This document shows, piece after piece, positions 28,080 to 37,588 of a DNA stretch of 64,000 bases. Under the pieces are notes generated by a model. The model was not told where the DNA came from and made no database searches. It saw nothing but the letters and a program-made list of their open reading frames with translations. Made by a program: the position numbers and the translations under genes. The DNA lies in the NCBI GenBank assembly GCA_902168225.1, contig CABHOW010000056.1, positions 8,001-72,000 of the forward strand, in the 5' to 3' direction. How positions within the stretch are numbered: the stretch's first letter is position 1; every line of letters begins with the position of its first letter. The DNA is from an uncultured Flavihumibacter sp. (lineage in GTDB: Bacteria > Bacteroidota > Bacteroidia > Chitinophagales > Chitinophagaceae).

Positions 28080-29933
28080 ATGGCCATAAAAGAAGAAGTA
28101 CTACAAAATGTAGTGATAAAATTTGCAGGTGATAGTGGGGATGGGATGCAGTTAACCGGACAACAATTCACCAATAATACCGCTTTATTAGGCATAGATC
28201 TAGCTACTTTCCCCGATTTCCCGGCCGAAATTCGGGCTCCGATCGGTACGCTTCCGGGTGTTAGTGGTTTTCAGCTTCACTTTTCTTCTGAAAAAGTATT
28301 TACCCCCGGTGATATAGCCGATGTTTTGGTGGCTATGAATGCGGCAGCACTTAAAGTGAATTTAAAGAGTATAAAGCCGGGTGGAAAAATTATTGCGAAT
28401 ATAGATGGGTTCGACAGTAAAAATTTGCGTTTAGCAAATTATCCTGATGGGGTGAATCCATTGGAAGATGGTAGTTTGGATAGTTATGAATTAATAAAAA
28501 TAGATGTAACAAAGCTTACACGCGAGGCCTTAAAGGAGTTTACAGACTTGGGCACAAAGGAGCGGGATAGAGCAAAAAATATGTTTGTGTTAGGCTATAT
28601 CTATTGGATGTACAATCGCAAACTGGATAATACCATCGATTTCTTAACGGAGAAATTCGGGAAGAAAGAATCGATTTTACAAAGTAATATCAAAGTGTTA
28701 CAGGCCGGTTATCATTATGGAGATACTACCGAAACTTTTACTACCCGTTATAAAGTTGAGAAAGCCAAAATGCAACCCGGGGTATACCGGAGTATTATGG
28801 GTAACCAGGCATTATCCTTAGGATTAATTGCAGCCAGTGATAAAAGCGGATTGCCTCTATTTTTAGGATCTTACCCCATAACACCTGCATCGGATATTTT
28901 ACATGATTTGAGTAAACATAAGGCTTTTGGTGTTCGTACCTTTCAAGCTGAAGATGAAATAGCGGCTATTACTTCCGCTATTGGGGCTAGCTATGGCGGG
29001 GCATTAGGTGTAACAACCACATCGGGGCCGGGTATGGCTTTAAAAACAGAAGCCATGGGTTTAGCAGTAATGCTGGAAATACCATTGGTAATTATAAATA
29101 TTCAACGGGGTGGCCCATCTACAGGTTTGCCAACTAAAACTGAACAGAGCGATTTATTACAGGCGTATTATGGCAGGAATGGGGAATGTCCGATGCCTGT
29201 GATTTCAACGGCAACGCCAAGCGATTGTTTTGATGTAGCGTACGAGGCTGTAAGAATTGCTGTTCAGCACATGACGCCTGTTATTCTATTGAGTGATGGC
29301 TATATTGCCAATGGAGCCGAGCCCTGGAAGTTCCCTCAGTCAGCAGATTTAGTTCCTATTGAAGTATCGTATAAAAAAGAATTAGCAGAAGGTGAAGAAA
29401 AATTCTTACCGTATAAACGAGATGAAAAATTGGCGCGTCCTTGGGCAATACCCGGTACGCCGGGCTTAGAACATCGTGTTGGCGGATTAGAAAAGCAAGA
29501 TATCACGGGAAATATTAGTTATGATTCCGATAACCATCAACACATGGTTAAAACGCGCCAAGCCAAGGTAGATAAAATCGCCGATTATATTCCGCTTCAA
29601 ACAATAGATAGTGGTCCTGAAAAGGGAAAAGTACTGGTACTGGGTTGGGGTTCTACTTATGGCGCCATTAAAAGTGCGGTACTTCAATTACAAGCAGAAG
29701 GACATGCTGTGAGTCACGCTCATCTCCGGTATTTACGTCCGTTCCCTAGAAATTTAGGAGACATTATCGCCCGATTTGAGCATGTGCTGATTCCTGAAAT
29801 TAATAACGGACAACTTATAAAAATTATTCGTGATCAGTTTTTAGTTGATGCAAAAGGATACAATAAAATTATGGGAGTGCCGATTACGAAGGGGGAGTTG
29901 GTTGATGCAGTAACTAAATTATTAGCCCAATAA
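28080..29933 (+). CDS. korA: 2-oxoacid:ferredoxin oxidoreductase alpha subunit (fused gamma-alpha)
   Basis: A 617-residue subunit with an N-terminal gamma domain (FAGDSGDGMQLTGQQF, then FPDFPAEIRAPIGTLPGVSG) fused to an alpha domain from about residue 235 (MGNQALSLGLIAA, YPITPASDILHDLS, FQAEDEIAAITSAIGASYGG, TSGPGMALKTEA). It is the large subunit of a 2-oxoglutarate-type ferredoxin oxidoreductase (KorA), which pairs with a TPP-binding beta subunit. No beta subunit (korB) is in the window, although the two are normally adjacent. The ATG at 28080 gives the usual start; a TTG three codons upstream is less likely. 2-Oxoglutarate is the common substrate, but other 2-oxoacids remain possible. Confidence 0.88.
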   Translation: MAIKEEVLQNVVIKFAGDSGDGMQLTGQQFTNNTALLGIDLATFPDFPAEIRAPIGTLPGVSGFQLHFSSEKVFTPGDIADVLVAMNAAALKVNLKSIKPGGKIIANIDGFDSKNLRLANYPDGVNPLEDGSLDSYELIKIDVTKLTREALKEFTDLGTKERDRAKNMFVLGYIYWMYNRKLDNTIDFLTEKFGKKESILQSNIKVLQAGYHYGDTTETFTTRYKVEKAKMQPGVYRSIMGNQALSLGLIAASDKSGLPLFLGSYPITPASDILHDLSKHKAFGVRTFQAEDEIAAITSAIGASYGGALGVTTTSGPGMALKTEAMGLAVMLEIPLVIINIQRGGPSTGLPTKTEQSDLLQAYYGRNGECPMPVISTATPSDCFDVAYEAVRIAVQHMTPVILLSDGYIANGAEPWKFPQSADLVPIEVSYKKELAEGEEKFLPYKRDEKLARPWAIPGTPGLEHRVGGLEKQDITGNISYDSDNHQHMVKTRQAKVDKIADYIPLQTIDSGPEKGKVLVLGWGSTYGAIKSAVLQLQAEGHAVSHAHLRYLRPFPRNLGDIIARFEHVLIPEINNGQLIKIIRDQFLVDAKGYNKIMGVPITKGELVDAVTKLLAQ

Positions 29934-29936
29934 TTA

Positions 29937-29992
29937 ATCTGGAATCTTCAATCTGAAAATCAGATCTCCAGATTCCAGATTTCCAGATTTAA
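29937..29992. repeat. Repeat upstream of the YjbR-like gene
   Basis: Blocks of AATCTGGAATCTTCAATCTG and their near-complements (CAGATTCCAGATTTCCAGATT type) form an imperfect hairpin. It fills almost the whole gap after korA. A sister copy lies at 30330-30390, so the YjbR-like gene is flanked on both sides. Confidence 0.65.
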
Positions 29993-29994
29993 TT

Positions 29995-30321
29995 ATGGAT
30001 ATAGAATCAATAAGAGAATATTGTTTATCCAAACCCGGGGTTGAAGAAACATTCCCGTTCGGGCCTGATACGCTGGTGTTTAAAGTAAAGAATAAAGTTT
30101 TCTTATTGATAAGCTTAGACGCGCAACCACTTCGTTTTAATGTAAAGTGCGATCCTGAATATGCATTGGAACTACGCGAAGAATATCCCGATACTATTTT
30201 ACCCGGCTATCATATGAATAAAAAACATTGGAATACCATTGTAGTGAACGGGGTTTTATCAAAGAAGTTACTGATGAAGATGATCGATGATTCTTACGTA
30301 TTAGTCAGTGGTGTAAAGTGA
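29995..30321 (+). CDS. MmcQ/YjbR family protein
   Basis: A 108-residue protein matching the MmcQ/YjbR family, a small CyaY-like alpha/beta fold. The typical order is present: IREYCLSKPGVEETFPFGPDTLVFKV at the start (only its parts are diagnostic), then LLISLDAQPLRFNVKCDPE, GYHMNKKHWNTIVV and a C-terminal helix ending ISD-like (MIDDSYVLV). It is often called a DNA-binding protein, but the evidence for that is thin and the role is unknown. It is flanked by related palindromic repeats (29937-29992 and 30330-30390) and converges on endonuclease III. Confidence 0.88.
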   Translation: MDIESIREYCLSKPGVEETFPFGPDTLVFKVKNKVFLLISLDAQPLRFNVKCDPEYALELREEYPDTILPGYHMNKKHWNTIVVNGVLSKKLLMKMIDDSYVLVSGVK

Positions 30322-30329
30322 GAAGTAAT

Positions 30330-30390
30330 AAATCTGAAATCTTCAATCTTCAATCTTCAATCAGATTCCAGATTTCAGATTGAAGATTTA
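30330..30390. repeat. Repeat between the YjbR-like gene and endonuclease III
   Basis: AAATCTGAAATCTTCAATCT near the left end is complementary to the AGATTTCAGATTGAAGATTT string near the right end, with tandem CAATCTT copies in the middle. It runs into the last codons of the convergent endonuclease III gene. It is a sister of the repeat at 29937-29992. Confidence 0.7.
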
Positions 30391-31019
30391 ATATAATACC
30401 TGCAGACCTCTTGTAACCCACATTCTTTGCATTTAGGGTTACGTGCGAGGCAAGTGTATCTTCCATGTAGAATTAGCCAATGATGTGCGCGGTAAACATA
30501 TGCTTCGGGTATATGTTTTATCAATTCTTTTTCAACAGCGAGTGGTGTGGTTGCTTTAGGGGATACCAATCCTAATCGATGGCTTACCCTGAATACATGG
30601 GTATCCACCGCCATATTGGGCTGTTCATCAATAACACTGGTAATTACATTAGCTGTTTTTCTTCCTACACCCGGTAATTGAACAAGCTCCTCAACAGTCA
30701 TAGGTACTTCTCCTCCAAATTTTTCTAACAGCATATTGGCCATGCCAATTAAATGTTTGGTTTTATTGTTGGGGTAGGAGATACTTTTTATATAAGGAAA
30801 AAGTTCATCAAAACTTGCTTTTGCCATTTCTACAGGGGTAGGGTATTTAGCAAAAATAGCAGGCGTAGTAAGGTTCACACGTTTATCTGTACATTGGGCA
30901 GAAAGGATAACTGCCACCAATAATTGAAAAGGGTTATCGTATACTAATTCGGTTTCGGCTGTTGGGGTAGCTTCTAAAAAATAATCGATCACTGCTTCGT
31001 AGCGTTGCTTTTTGGTCAT
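30375..31019 (-). CDS. nth: Endonuclease III (DNA glycosylase/AP lyase)
   Basis: A 214-residue HhH-GPD base-excision enzyme that removes oxidised pyrimidines and cuts the abasic site. Visible features are SAQCTDKRVN, the helix-hairpin-helix LPGVGRKTAN carrying the catalytic Lys, and AVDTHVFRVSHRLGL with the catalytic Asp. The C-terminal iron-sulfur cluster loop has four Cys with spacing C-x6-C-x2-C-x5-C, as in E. coli Nth. I chose the ATG at 31017-31019 (MTKKQRYEAVI); a TTG at 31037 would add six residues. It is divergent from the channel-like gene at 31091. The 3' end overlaps the flanking repeat. Confidence 0.95.
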   Translation of the reverse strand: MTKKQRYEAVIDYFLEATPTAETELVYDNPFQLLVAVILSAQCTDKRVNLTTPAIFAKYPTPVEMAKASFDELFPYIKSISYPNNKTKHLIGMANMLLEKFGGEVPMTVEELVQLPGVGRKTANVITSVIDEQPNMAVDTHVFRVSHRLGLVSPKATTPLAVEKELIKHIPEAYVYRAHHWLILHGRYTCLARNPKCKECGLQEVCRYYIKSSI

Positions 31020-31090
31020 AGCGAGAATTAAAATCAACTTTAATGCCGTAAAAAAGTAAATTTAGTAATTCAATCAATAATCTCGGTATT

Positions 31091-31663
31091 ATGAATAAAA
31101 ACAGAGTAGAAGCTTTTAGCGATGGTGTTTTAGCCATTATTGTAACTATTATGGTGTTGGAATTAAGGGCACCCGAAAGCAGCGATTGGAAAGCGTTATT
31201 ACATTTATACCCTAAGTTCCTCAGTTATACGCTTAGTTTTTTGATGGTATGGATTTATTGGAATAACCATCATCATTTATTTCATAGTGTACACAAAATA
31301 AATGGTAAAGTATTATTGGCAAACGGACTGCTACTGTTTGTACTTTCTTTTCTTCCTTTTGCTACTGCTTGGATGGGTGAAACTCATTTTTCTGGTAATC
31401 CCATTATTTTAATGGGTGTCATTTTGTTTTTGTGTGCTGCGGCTTTTAATGTGTTGACCAAACAATTGATTGATACCAACGGAGGCGAAGAATCAACCCT
31501 GGCTAAAGCTATTGGTAAAGATATAAAGGGGAATATTTCTCTAGCCTGTTATAGTTTGGGTATTCTTTCCGCTTTTTTTATGCCAACAATTTCTTTTATC
31601 ATCTATGCTTTGGTAGCTTTTATGTGGTTGGTTCCTGATAAGCGATTAGAGAAAATTATTTAA
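31091..31663 (+). CDS. TMEM175 family (DUF1211) potassium channel-like protein
   Basis: A 190-residue membrane protein with five to six helices. The first helix carries RVEAFSDGVLAIIVTIMVLEL, and its FSD sequence preceded by Arg is the signature of the TMEM175/DUF1211 family, whose bacterial members are potassium-permeable channels assembling as tetramers. The MVWIYWNNHHHLFHSVHKI segment that follows is also usual for the family. The role in this organism is inferred only from the family. The gene is divergent from nth and ends 98 bases before the convergent small gene at 31762; I see nothing notable in that gap. Confidence 0.88.
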   Translation: MNKNRVEAFSDGVLAIIVTIMVLELRAPESSDWKALLHLYPKFLSYTLSFLMVWIYWNNHHHLFHSVHKINGKVLLANGLLLFVLSFLPFATAWMGETHFSGNPIILMGVILFLCAAAFNVLTKQLIDTNGGEESTLAKAIGKDIKGNISLACYSLGILSAFFMPTISFIIYALVAFMWLVPDKRLEKII

Positions 31664-31761
31664 TACCATACACATAAACCCAAAATAAAATTAAGGTGCT
31701 TACACTACCTAACTTTTAAAAGAAGGGTAAATGTTATCAATATAAGATTAAACTTGAACTG

Positions 31762-31983
31762 CTATTGCTTGCGCGCATAGGCCAAAATCGCTTTAATGGA
31801 TTCTCTGGAAGGTGATTTTAGTTGGAGTGAATCCAGCTGTGCAACTGCTCTGCGTATTTGATCTACTTTATCTTGTAAATCTAGATCTTCCCTTAACGCT
31901 TTATCAATGGCGGCATTTAATGCCGGTGTGCAATCTTTGTATATGTACATAATCAGTTCCTCTTCTTTAAAGTGTTGTTTCAT
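31762..31983 (-). CDS. Small conserved-looking hypothetical protein
   Basis: A 73-residue acidic to neutral helical protein (MKQHFKEEELIMYIYKD at the start, ending SIKAILAYARKQ). It has no signal peptide, membrane helix or cysteine pair. The length, strong start and lack of overlap with another gene make it likely to be real. The opening FKEEELIMYIYKD resembles the N-terminus of small anti-sigma-like proteins in Bacteroidota, but the usual zinc ligands are absent, so I give no function. It lies 86 bases downstream of... the FtsB/DivIC-like gene does not precede it closely enough on the transcript to be certain of an operon: the gap is 86 bases on the same strand. Confidence 0.55.
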   Translation of the reverse strand: MKQHFKEEELIMYIYKDCTPALNAAIDKALREDLDLQDKVDQIRRAVAQLDSLQLKSPSRESIKAILAYARKQ

Positions 31984-32069
31984 AACAGCAGTAGTTGAAG
32001 GCTACCAAGTAGGTACGGCGTTGAATATAAACGGAACAAATACCTGCTTATTGTAAACGAAATAGTAAA

Positions 32070-32378
32070 TTACTGATTATTTTTTTTTGCACTCGAATCA
32101 TCCACCACAAAAATATCTTCCCCATCTTTCTTCATTAAATAGCGTTCACGGGCAAACTTCTCAACAGCAGCGGGGCTATGCTGTAGATCGCCTAATTCCT
32201 TTTTAGTTTTTTGTATCTCTTGCAAATAATAGGCTTTTTTCTGCTCTAACCTGTTCAATTCAGCCCTTCTTTCTTTCTGTTGAAAAAAATCGCGCTGATC
32301 AAAAAAAAGCATCCATACCACAAAAAAAATAAGTACTAGTACATATTTATTCAGCAGTATGGATACTAATTTTTTCAT
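32070..32378 (-). CDS. FtsB/DivIC-family septum formation protein
   Basis: A 102-residue bitopic protein: a short basic N-terminus, one transmembrane helix (about residues 9-26), then a coiled coil (RRAELNRLEQKKAYYLQEIQ at about 37-56) and the FARERYLMKKDGEDIFVV motif near the C-terminus. This is the FtsB/DivIC architecture, and the gene lies two bases after enolase, the arrangement also seen for ftsB in many bacteria. These proteins join FtsL and FtsQ/DivIB in the divisome and help activate septal peptidoglycan synthesis. Confidence 0.85.
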   Translation of the reverse strand: MKKLVSILLNKYVLVLIFFVVWMLFFDQRDFFQQKERRAELNRLEQKKAYYLQEIQKTKKELGDLQHSPAAVEKFARERYLMKKDGEDIFVVDDSSAKKNNQ

Positions 32379-32380
32379 AT

Positions 32381-33679
<1,299 letters not shown>

Positions 33680-33707
33680 TTATTAGGTTGTTTTTGTTAT
33701 CACCCTT

Positions 33708-33715
33708 CAAATATA
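33708..33715 (-). promoter_or_regulatory. Bacteroidota -7 promoter element of eno
   Basis: The minus strand reads TATATTTG, an exact TAnnTTTG match, 35 bases before the enolase ATG and just after the stop of the ABC ATPase gene. A TTTG -33 partner at about 19 bases is not evident. Confidence 0.45.
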
Positions 33716-33726
33716 ATCCAAAAAAA

Positions 33727-34434
33727 TTAGCTCTCCACGCCGGTGGTTAAACTGTGGAATACCTTTTCTAAAGACTGGTTTTGTTTTAGGTTTCGAAGGG
33801 TATCATTCGCAACGATTTCTCCTCTATGAATGATAATAACGCGCTCGCATAATGCCTCTACTTCAGGTAAAATATGGCTCGAAAATAAAACGGTTTTATC
33901 CCTGCCCAAATCCTTTATAAGTTGCCTTATTTCTATTATTTGATTGGGATCGAGACCACTGGTTGGTTCATCCAGAATTAAAACAGAGGGGTTATGCATA
34001 ATAGCCGCTGCAAGCCCTACCCTTTGCTTATAACCTTTTGATAATTGCCCAATTTTTTTATGCGCTTCAACCCCTAACCCAACAGTTTCAATTACTTCCG
34101 CTATCTTATTTCTCCGGTCTACTCCATGCACCCCCGCTATAAAAGATAAATACTCCTTAACATACATATCGTAATACAATGGATTGGCCTCTGATAAGTA
34201 ACCAATTTGTTTTTTTGCATCTATAGGATTTTTCAACATATCTATCCCGGCAACCTGGATAGATCCGGCATCGGGTTGTAGATATCCCGTAATCATTTTC
34301 ATGGTTGTGCTCTTACCGGCGCCATTAGGACCTAGGAAGCCAACAATCTCCCCTTTTGTGGCATGAAAAGAAATATTATCCACTGCTTTTTGCGTTCCGT
34401 ATTGCTTGGTTAGGTTATTAACATGCAAAGACAT
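33727..34434 (-). CDS. ABC transporter ATP-binding protein, GldA-like
   Basis: A 235-residue ATPase with Walker A GPNGAGKST at 35-43, signature LSKGYKQR, Walker B VLILDEPTSGLD, the D-loop and the H-loop His in SSHILPEVEALC. The YLSEANPLYYDMYVKEYLSFI segment is close to GldA, the ATPase of the gliding-motility-associated exporter GldAFG. The chain ends soon after the catalytic domain, shorter than GldA proteins that I recall at near 300 residues. No permease genes (gldF, gldG) are beside it, so its membrane partner is encoded elsewhere. The GldA name is therefore only a resemblance. Confidence 0.8.
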   Translation of the reverse strand: MSLHVNNLTKQYGTQKAVDNISFHATKGEIVGFLGPNGAGKSTTMKMITGYLQPDAGSIQVAGIDMLKNPIDAKKQIGYLSEANPLYYDMYVKEYLSFIAGVHGVDRRNKIAEVIETVGLGVEAHKKIGQLSKGYKQRVGLAAAIMHNPSVLILDEPTSGLDPNQIIEIRQLIKDLGRDKTVLFSSHILPEVEALCERVIIIHRGEIVANDTLRNLKQNQSLEKVFHSLTTGVES

Positions 34435-34471
34435 GAACGCAAATTAACCAAAAATGGCAAGGTAAATCTTA

Positions 34472-34687
34472 CTAACCATTGTATTCTTCTTTAAAAGCAT
34501 AATACCCGAAAATAAAGAGCCCTAGCGCAATAGGTAAAAAAACACCCATAAATACTGCCCATTGGATTTTTGTATCAATACCCGGTTTTATGGCTATTTG
34601 ATGTAGCCCTAATCGAACCAAAAAAAATAATAACATGGGGGCCAGTATCATCCAAACAACTCCTAATACTTTTTTTATGGTATTCAT
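34472..34687 (-). CDS. Small membrane protein, partner of the MFS transporter
   Basis: A 71-residue protein with two predicted transmembrane helices (about residues 7-25 and 42-63). It overlaps the end of the MFS gene by four bases, so it is translated with it. Bacteroidota often carry such a 70-residue two-helix protein directly after a metabolite:proton symporter of this type; it may correspond to DUF6814, which I cannot verify here. A role as an accessory subunit or stabiliser of the transporter is inference. Confidence 0.7.
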   Translation of the reverse strand: MNTIKKVLGVVWMILAPMLLFFLVRLGLHQIAIKPGIDTKIQWAVFMGVFLPIALGLFIFGYYAFKEEYNG

Positions 34688-36045
34688 TGTGCTGTTTTTT
34701 TTGAATCAATGTAAAAGGCACCTATAATAAAACATAATGATGCAATACTTATAGGGTACCATAAACCTGCTAATTTATTTTCTGTGTACACCGTAGTGAG
34801 GAGTGTAGCAATGAAGGGGGTTAATCCTCCAAATACACCATTACCAATATGGTAAGGAAGCGACATAGATGTGTATCGAATTCTGGTGGGAAACATATCT
34901 ACTAAAAATGCAGCAATAGGTCCGTATACCATGGTTACGTATCCTATCAGTATAAAAACGATAGCAACCATTTTCCAGTAAGTGGTGCCTGTTACAGTTC
35001 GGATAGTTTTATTGGCTACTATAGTTGTAATACCATTTGTTTCGGCCAGATATAATAATTCTTTGAATAAATAGTGATAGGTGCAAACAGCCAGTAGCAT
35101 ACCGCTGAGCATGATCCATTTTCTTCCTACTTTATCACTCCAATGTCCGAAAACAATAAAAAGTGGGGTTGCAAATAGAATGGCCCAGATCAAAATAGTA
35201 CGCGATTGTTCAAAATCTATTTTACAAACATTCTCTAAAAATGATTGCGCGTAAAATTGCCCGGTATACCATACAACACCTTGCCCCATTGTGGCTCCGA
35301 ATAAGGCCAATAATACCATTTTTAAATTATCCTTTTTCCCAAAACTTTCCTTAAGGGGATTCGTTGCTGTGTTGCCGGTTTGTTTAAGCTCGGTAAATAA
35401 TGGCGATTCCTGCATTTTTAATCGGATATAAATAGAAACGACAACTAAAACAATGGATACCAAAAAGGGAATTCGCCAACCCCATGCATTAAAAATTTCT
35501 ATGGATTTTGCAGCGTTCTTATCTAATAAATTGCGGGTAAGTAATATTATGCCTAACGATACAAATAATCCTAAGGTAGCCGTAGTTTGTATCCAAGAAG
35601 TATAATAGCCTTTTCTATTCTTCGGGGCATGTTCCGCAACATAAGTAGCGGCACCCCCGTATTCTCCGCCCAGTGCTAACCCTTGTATTAAACGAAGCAA
35701 TAAAACCAGTAATGGAGCAGCAAAACCAATACTATCATAGTTGGGAATCAATCCGATGGCAAATGTAGATCCACCCATAAGAATAAGGGTAAGTAGAAAC
35801 GTATATTTCCTACCCACTATATCACCTAATCTTCCGAAAACCAACGCCCCAAAAGGCCGAACGATAAAACCTGCCGCAAAAGTAGCCAGCGTAGACAATA
35901 AGGCTGCAGTAGGATTTGTTTTTGGGAAAAATTGCGTGGCAATAACTGTTGCCAAACTCCCAAAAATGTAAAAATCATACCACTCAATTAAAGTGCCTAA
36001 GGATGAGGCAGTAATTACTTTGCGTAGTGCGTTAGGATGGTGCAT
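34684..36045 (-). CDS. MFS metabolite:proton symporter (ProP/ShiA-like)
   Basis: A 453-residue major facilitator with about 12 helices of the metabolite:H+ symporter subfamily. Typical segments are SLGTLIEWYDFYIFGSLA at the start, RPFGALVFGRLGDIVGRKYTF between helices 2 and 3, LIQGLALGGEYGGAATYVAEHAP, and FPTRIRYTSMSLPYHIGNGVFGG near the end. Relatives import dicarboxylates, shikimate, proline/betaine or other small metabolites; the substrate cannot be read from the sequence. The ATG at 36043-36045 (MHHPNALRK) is preferred over a TTG at 36066 that would add seven residues. Confidence 0.9.
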   Translation of the reverse strand: MHHPNALRKVITASSLGTLIEWYDFYIFGSLATVIATQFFPKTNPTAALLSTLATFAAGFIVRPFGALVFGRLGDIVGRKYTFLLTLILMGGSTFAIGLIPNYDSIGFAAPLLVLLLRLIQGLALGGEYGGAATYVAEHAPKNRKGYYTSWIQTTATLGLFVSLGIILLTRNLLDKNAAKSIEIFNAWGWRIPFLVSIVLVVVSIYIRLKMQESPLFTELKQTGNTATNPLKESFGKKDNLKMVLLALFGATMGQGVVWYTGQFYAQSFLENVCKIDFEQSRTILIWAILFATPLFIVFGHWSDKVGRKWIMLSGMLLAVCTYHYLFKELLYLAETNGITTIVANKTIRTVTGTTYWKMVAIVFILIGYVTMVYGPIAAFLVDMFPTRIRYTSMSLPYHIGNGVFGGLTPFIATLLTTVYTENKLAGLWYPISIASLCFIIGAFYIDSKKTAQ

Positions 36046-36095
36046 GCCATATATATGAACACTCAAACTACATGTTTATGATGGCATTTCCAACA

Positions 36096-37343
36096 CTATT
36101 TGAAAGTAAAATGAAACGAAATTACATCCGATTGCAAGCCGGTATTTTGCAAATAATGTCCATATCGTACCTCTATCGAAGAAAACTGCTTAATATGTAA
36201 CACACCGCTTGGTGGAGACGCGCGCAAACCTGATCCTATAAATTCACTTTCAAAAGCGGAGTAAGCATAATTACTTGTATAATAAGTTTCAGATACTTTA
36301 TGCATGCCATAAGGAGCAAAATAGTTTGCAGCAGTTTGAACATAATATCTGAAAAAAGGGGATAAGGATAAAAATGCATTGAACTTAACAGGAACTTCGA
36401 TGTCTGCTGTTTGTGATTGTATGCCCCAATCGTCTGTATAAAACCGATAAAATCCACGTATGATGATGTGGTCATCTGCGAAATAATTCAGTCTTAATCC
36501 GATGGGAAATTTTGTACGCGTAGAAGGTAAATTTTCTACATGAACAGACCCATCTGTTGTATACACTCTATGAAAGGGAAGACCTAAGTACCCGTTTTGT
36601 GTGGTAGGATCAAAACTGATACTGGCTTGCATACGTTGATTTATAACTTGAGAAAGGGAGAGAGAAAGATTAAAAGTGTTTCTTGGACTAGAGGGTATGC
36701 CATCATCTCCTCCTAAAATTGAAGTAATAGTACTACTTCCCCGGCTTGCACTTGTTACCACTCTAGTGGTAGTTGTACTTGCAGGTATTAATTCTGAAGG
36801 ATAAATTTGTTTTACCTTATCGAAAAAGGCCGATGCTTTCCATTGTAATTCTGTGTTTTCATTAAAACCTTTACTTCCATGTATGTCTAAACCTAATGAT
36901 TTATAGTTATACTCTCCGGATAAATGAATACCGAGACCGAAACTTTGTTTTCTCTCCGTATTTTCCTGCGTCCAGTCAAGTGAAGGATAAATGCGGGTAC
37001 CCGTGGTAGAAGAAGCCCCGGTTTTAGAAACAAAAGCAGCAGAAGCGGCCGTATGGTGGTCGATCCCAAGTTCAGTACTTAGTGTGTGTTTTCTTCCCCA
37101 ATCATCATACCCTACCCATTTCAATTCAATACCATTCATAAGGTCGGTAACTTTTTCATTTCCTAAACCCCCAGTAACGGCTGAATGTCCGCCCGTTTGG
37201 GTATAGTAACTATTTACAAGATTAACTTCCTGTAATGATAATTTCTTTGCTTTAAATTCGAGATTTTGAGTATTCGAAAATTGAGCAAAGAGATGGCTCA
37301 CATATACAATGAGCCCTATCATGGTTAAACTTAATTTCTTCAT
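36096..37343 (-). CDS. DUF3570 outer-membrane beta-barrel protein
   Basis: A 415-residue protein with a signal peptide (MKKLSLTMIGLIVYVSHLFA) and a run of amphipathic beta strands ending in a C-terminal aromatic residue (ISFHFTFK), as expected for an outer-membrane barrel. The N-terminal pattern (SYYTQTGGHSAVTGG, then GIELKWVGYDDWGRKHTLS) and the SKGFNENTELQWKASAFFDK segment match DUF3570. DUF3570 genes in Proteobacteria and Bacteroidota regularly follow genes for a DUF4266 lipoprotein, ApbE and a thioredoxin-like protein, the exact order here. The barrel may carry or anchor the flavinylated or redox partner; its role is not known. Confidence 0.87.
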   Translation of the reverse strand: MKKLSLTMIGLIVYVSHLFAQFSNTQNLEFKAKKLSLQEVNLVNSYYTQTGGHSAVTGGLGNEKVTDLMNGIELKWVGYDDWGRKHTLSTELGIDHHTAASAAFVSKTGASSTTGTRIYPSLDWTQENTERKQSFGLGIHLSGEYNYKSLGLDIHGSKGFNENTELQWKASAFFDKVKQIYPSELIPASTTTTRVVTSASRGSSTITSILGGDDGIPSSPRNTFNLSLSLSQVINQRMQASISFDPTTQNGYLGLPFHRVYTTDGSVHVENLPSTRTKFPIGLRLNYFADDHIIIRGFYRFYTDDWGIQSQTADIEVPVKFNAFLSLSPFFRYYVQTAANYFAPYGMHKVSETYYTSNYAYSAFESEFIGSGLRASPPSGVLHIKQFSSIEVRYGHYLQNTGLQSDVISFHFTFK

Positions 37344-37360
37344 GTTGATTTTTTCAAGCG

Positions 37361-37588
37361 TTAATTACAACCACACCCACCACCCGTTTTTCCTCCATTA
37401 GCACCGGATGAACCTTCTCGATATCCCTGAAAATTAAGTTCGTTTCGTTGTACTCTTCGGCTACTTAACGACATTTCTGCATCGTTGATTTTGCTCTTTT
37501 GGTAGCCTTTTACATTGGTACAACCGGTAATCATAGCGCCTGCCAAAACGCATGAGATGGCAAGAACTGTTTTCTGTTTCTTATGCAT
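37361..37588 (-). CDS. DUF4266 small lipoprotein with GGGCGCN tail
   Basis: A 75-residue protein: a lipoprotein signal peptide with lipobox MITGC (Cys23), a short charged middle, and a Gly-rich C-terminus ending GGGCGCN with Cys72 and Cys74. This matches DUF4266, where the GCGC ending is characteristic. The chosen ATG (37586-37588) overlaps the end of the apbE gene by eight bases, so translation is probably coupled; a longer frame to 37645 would place 19 residues before the signal peptide. The two tail cysteines could bind a metal, form a disulfide or be a substrate of the thioredoxin-like protein. These are inferences. Confidence 0.85.
   Translation of the reverse strand: MHKKQKTVLAISCVLAGAMITGCTNVKGYQKSKINDAEMSLSSRRVQRNELNFQGYREGSSGANGGKTGGGCGCN

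Noticed and set aside
30330-30390. A possible CRISPR or tandem array in the CAATCTT copies
   Set aside because: The copies are seven-base words without spacers of constant length; the structure is a hairpin repeat.
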